Of a stretch of 5,760 nucleotides of DNA, positions 5,454 to 5,760 are shown one piece after another. A program made the translations under genes and the position numbers. This DNA is from Desulfobacterales bacterium (GTDB lineage Bacteria; Desulfobacterota; Desulfobacteria; Desulfobacterales; JAFDCJ01), in assembly GCA_020345785.1 (NCBI GenBank), contig CP070771.1:1497842-1503601 (forward strand), written 5' to 3'. The notes below the pieces were generated by a model. That model ran no database searches. It worked only from the letters and a program-made list of their open reading frames with translations, and was not told the origin of the DNA. Each line of letters starts with the position of its first letter. The first letter of the stretch is position 1.

Positions 5454-5760
5454 ATGGCAAATAGTAAAGTTCAGCGATTCAAATGGGACGATATGCCCAA
5501 AGAGAAACTTAACGATCTCATTGACAGGAGAATTATCACCGGTGAAAAGGTTATGCTGACGCATGTCTATTTGAAAAAAGGTGCCGTGGTGCCAATGCAT
5601 TCGCATGCCAATGAGCAAATCACATATCTCTTAGAGGGAAAGCTCAAGTTCTGGATTGAAAGCGAGGATGCGGATCCCATAACGGTTGGCCCGGGTGAAG
5701 TGCTAATCCTGCCGTCTAATCTTTCCCATAAGGCAGAGGCACTTGAGGATACTTTAGACG
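5454..5760 (+). CDS. Small single-domain cupin protein, 3' end cut by window
   Basis: The ATG at 5454-5456 follows AAAGGG with a 7-nt gap. At least 102 codons are present and the frame is open at the window edge. Cupin motif 1 is visible as G43, HSHANEQ (His49, His51, Glu54) and G62; motif 2 as G81, ILP (Pro87) and His92 in LSHKAEA. His49, His51, Glu54 and His92 are the expected metal ligands of the beta barrel. The family (HSH-x2-EQ variants) includes many small proteins of about 110 aa with unassigned substrates, so only a metal-binding cupin can be claimed. It may be a stand-alone gene; no link to the 292-aa protein is shown beyond shared strand. Confidence 0.88.
   Translation, partial: MANSKVQRFKWDDMPKEKLNDLIDRRIITGEKVMLTHVYLKKGAVVPMHSHANEQITYLLEGKLKFWIESEDADPITVGPGEVLILPSNLSHKAEALEDTLD

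Noticed and set aside
5349..5618. 89-codon minus-strand frame over the cupin start
   Set aside because: It is antisense to the cupin gene, whose motifs and ribosome-binding site are clear.
1..5760. CRISPR arrays, tRNA and rRNA genes, intact insertion sequences
   Set aside because: Reading for regularly spaced repeats, clover-leaf patterns and transposase motifs found none.

Overview
The window looks like a chromosomal segment from a selenoprotein-rich anaerobe, most plausibly a Desulfobacterota (deltaproteobacterial) sulfur-cycle bacterium. This placement is an inference from gene content (ArsR-rhodanese regulator, rhodanese-DsbD fusion, in-frame UGA codons at Cys sites) and from the low coding density with several gene remnants. 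It was not tested by any search.

Left part (about 300-3260, minus strand): a strong sigma70-type promoter (3225-3253) with a perfect inverted-repeat operator directly after its -10 box (3203-3224) drives an operon. The first gene (2516-3187) encodes an ArsR-type repressor fused to a rhodanese domain. The second is best read as ONE gene of 580 codons (721-2463). It runs through two in-frame TGA codons (2104-2106 and 2089-2091) and encodes a membrane-anchored periplasmic rhodanese domain fused to a DsbD-type electron-transfer membrane domain and a C-terminal thioredoxin domain. Both TGA codons fall where the rhodanese active-site loop has Cys (C-x4-C in the neighbouring regulator, U-x4-U here). 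Each is followed at about 18-21 nt by a small hairpin with a G at loop position 2, as expected of bacterial SECIS elements. I therefore call a double-selenocysteine protein that a standard gene caller would split into two ORFs. Downstream lies a broken SAM-dependent methyltransferase of the arsenite-methyltransferase-like kind (308-629), reduced to its N- and C-terminal ends by an internal deletion.

Middle part (about 3260-4264): roughly 1 kb without a convincing gene. It holds a terminator-like hairpin read on the minus strand, an unidentified GC-rich minus-strand frame that may be a gene remnant, and a 15-bp near-perfect direct repeat.

Right part (4265-5760, plus strand): a well-supported gene for a 292-aa conserved-looking protein of unknown function, a short stretch that reads like the N-terminus of a branched-chain aminotransferase, and the 5' part of a small cupin protein cut by the window edge.

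Working model (inference): the ArsR-rhodanese regulator senses sulfane sulfur, persulfide or a thiophilic toxicant and derepresses the operon. The DsbD part carries electrons across the inner membrane to its thioredoxin domain, which would keep the selenocysteine pair of the attached periplasmic rhodanese reduced. Once-intact methylation chemistry may have completed a thiophilic-element (As/Se/S) response.
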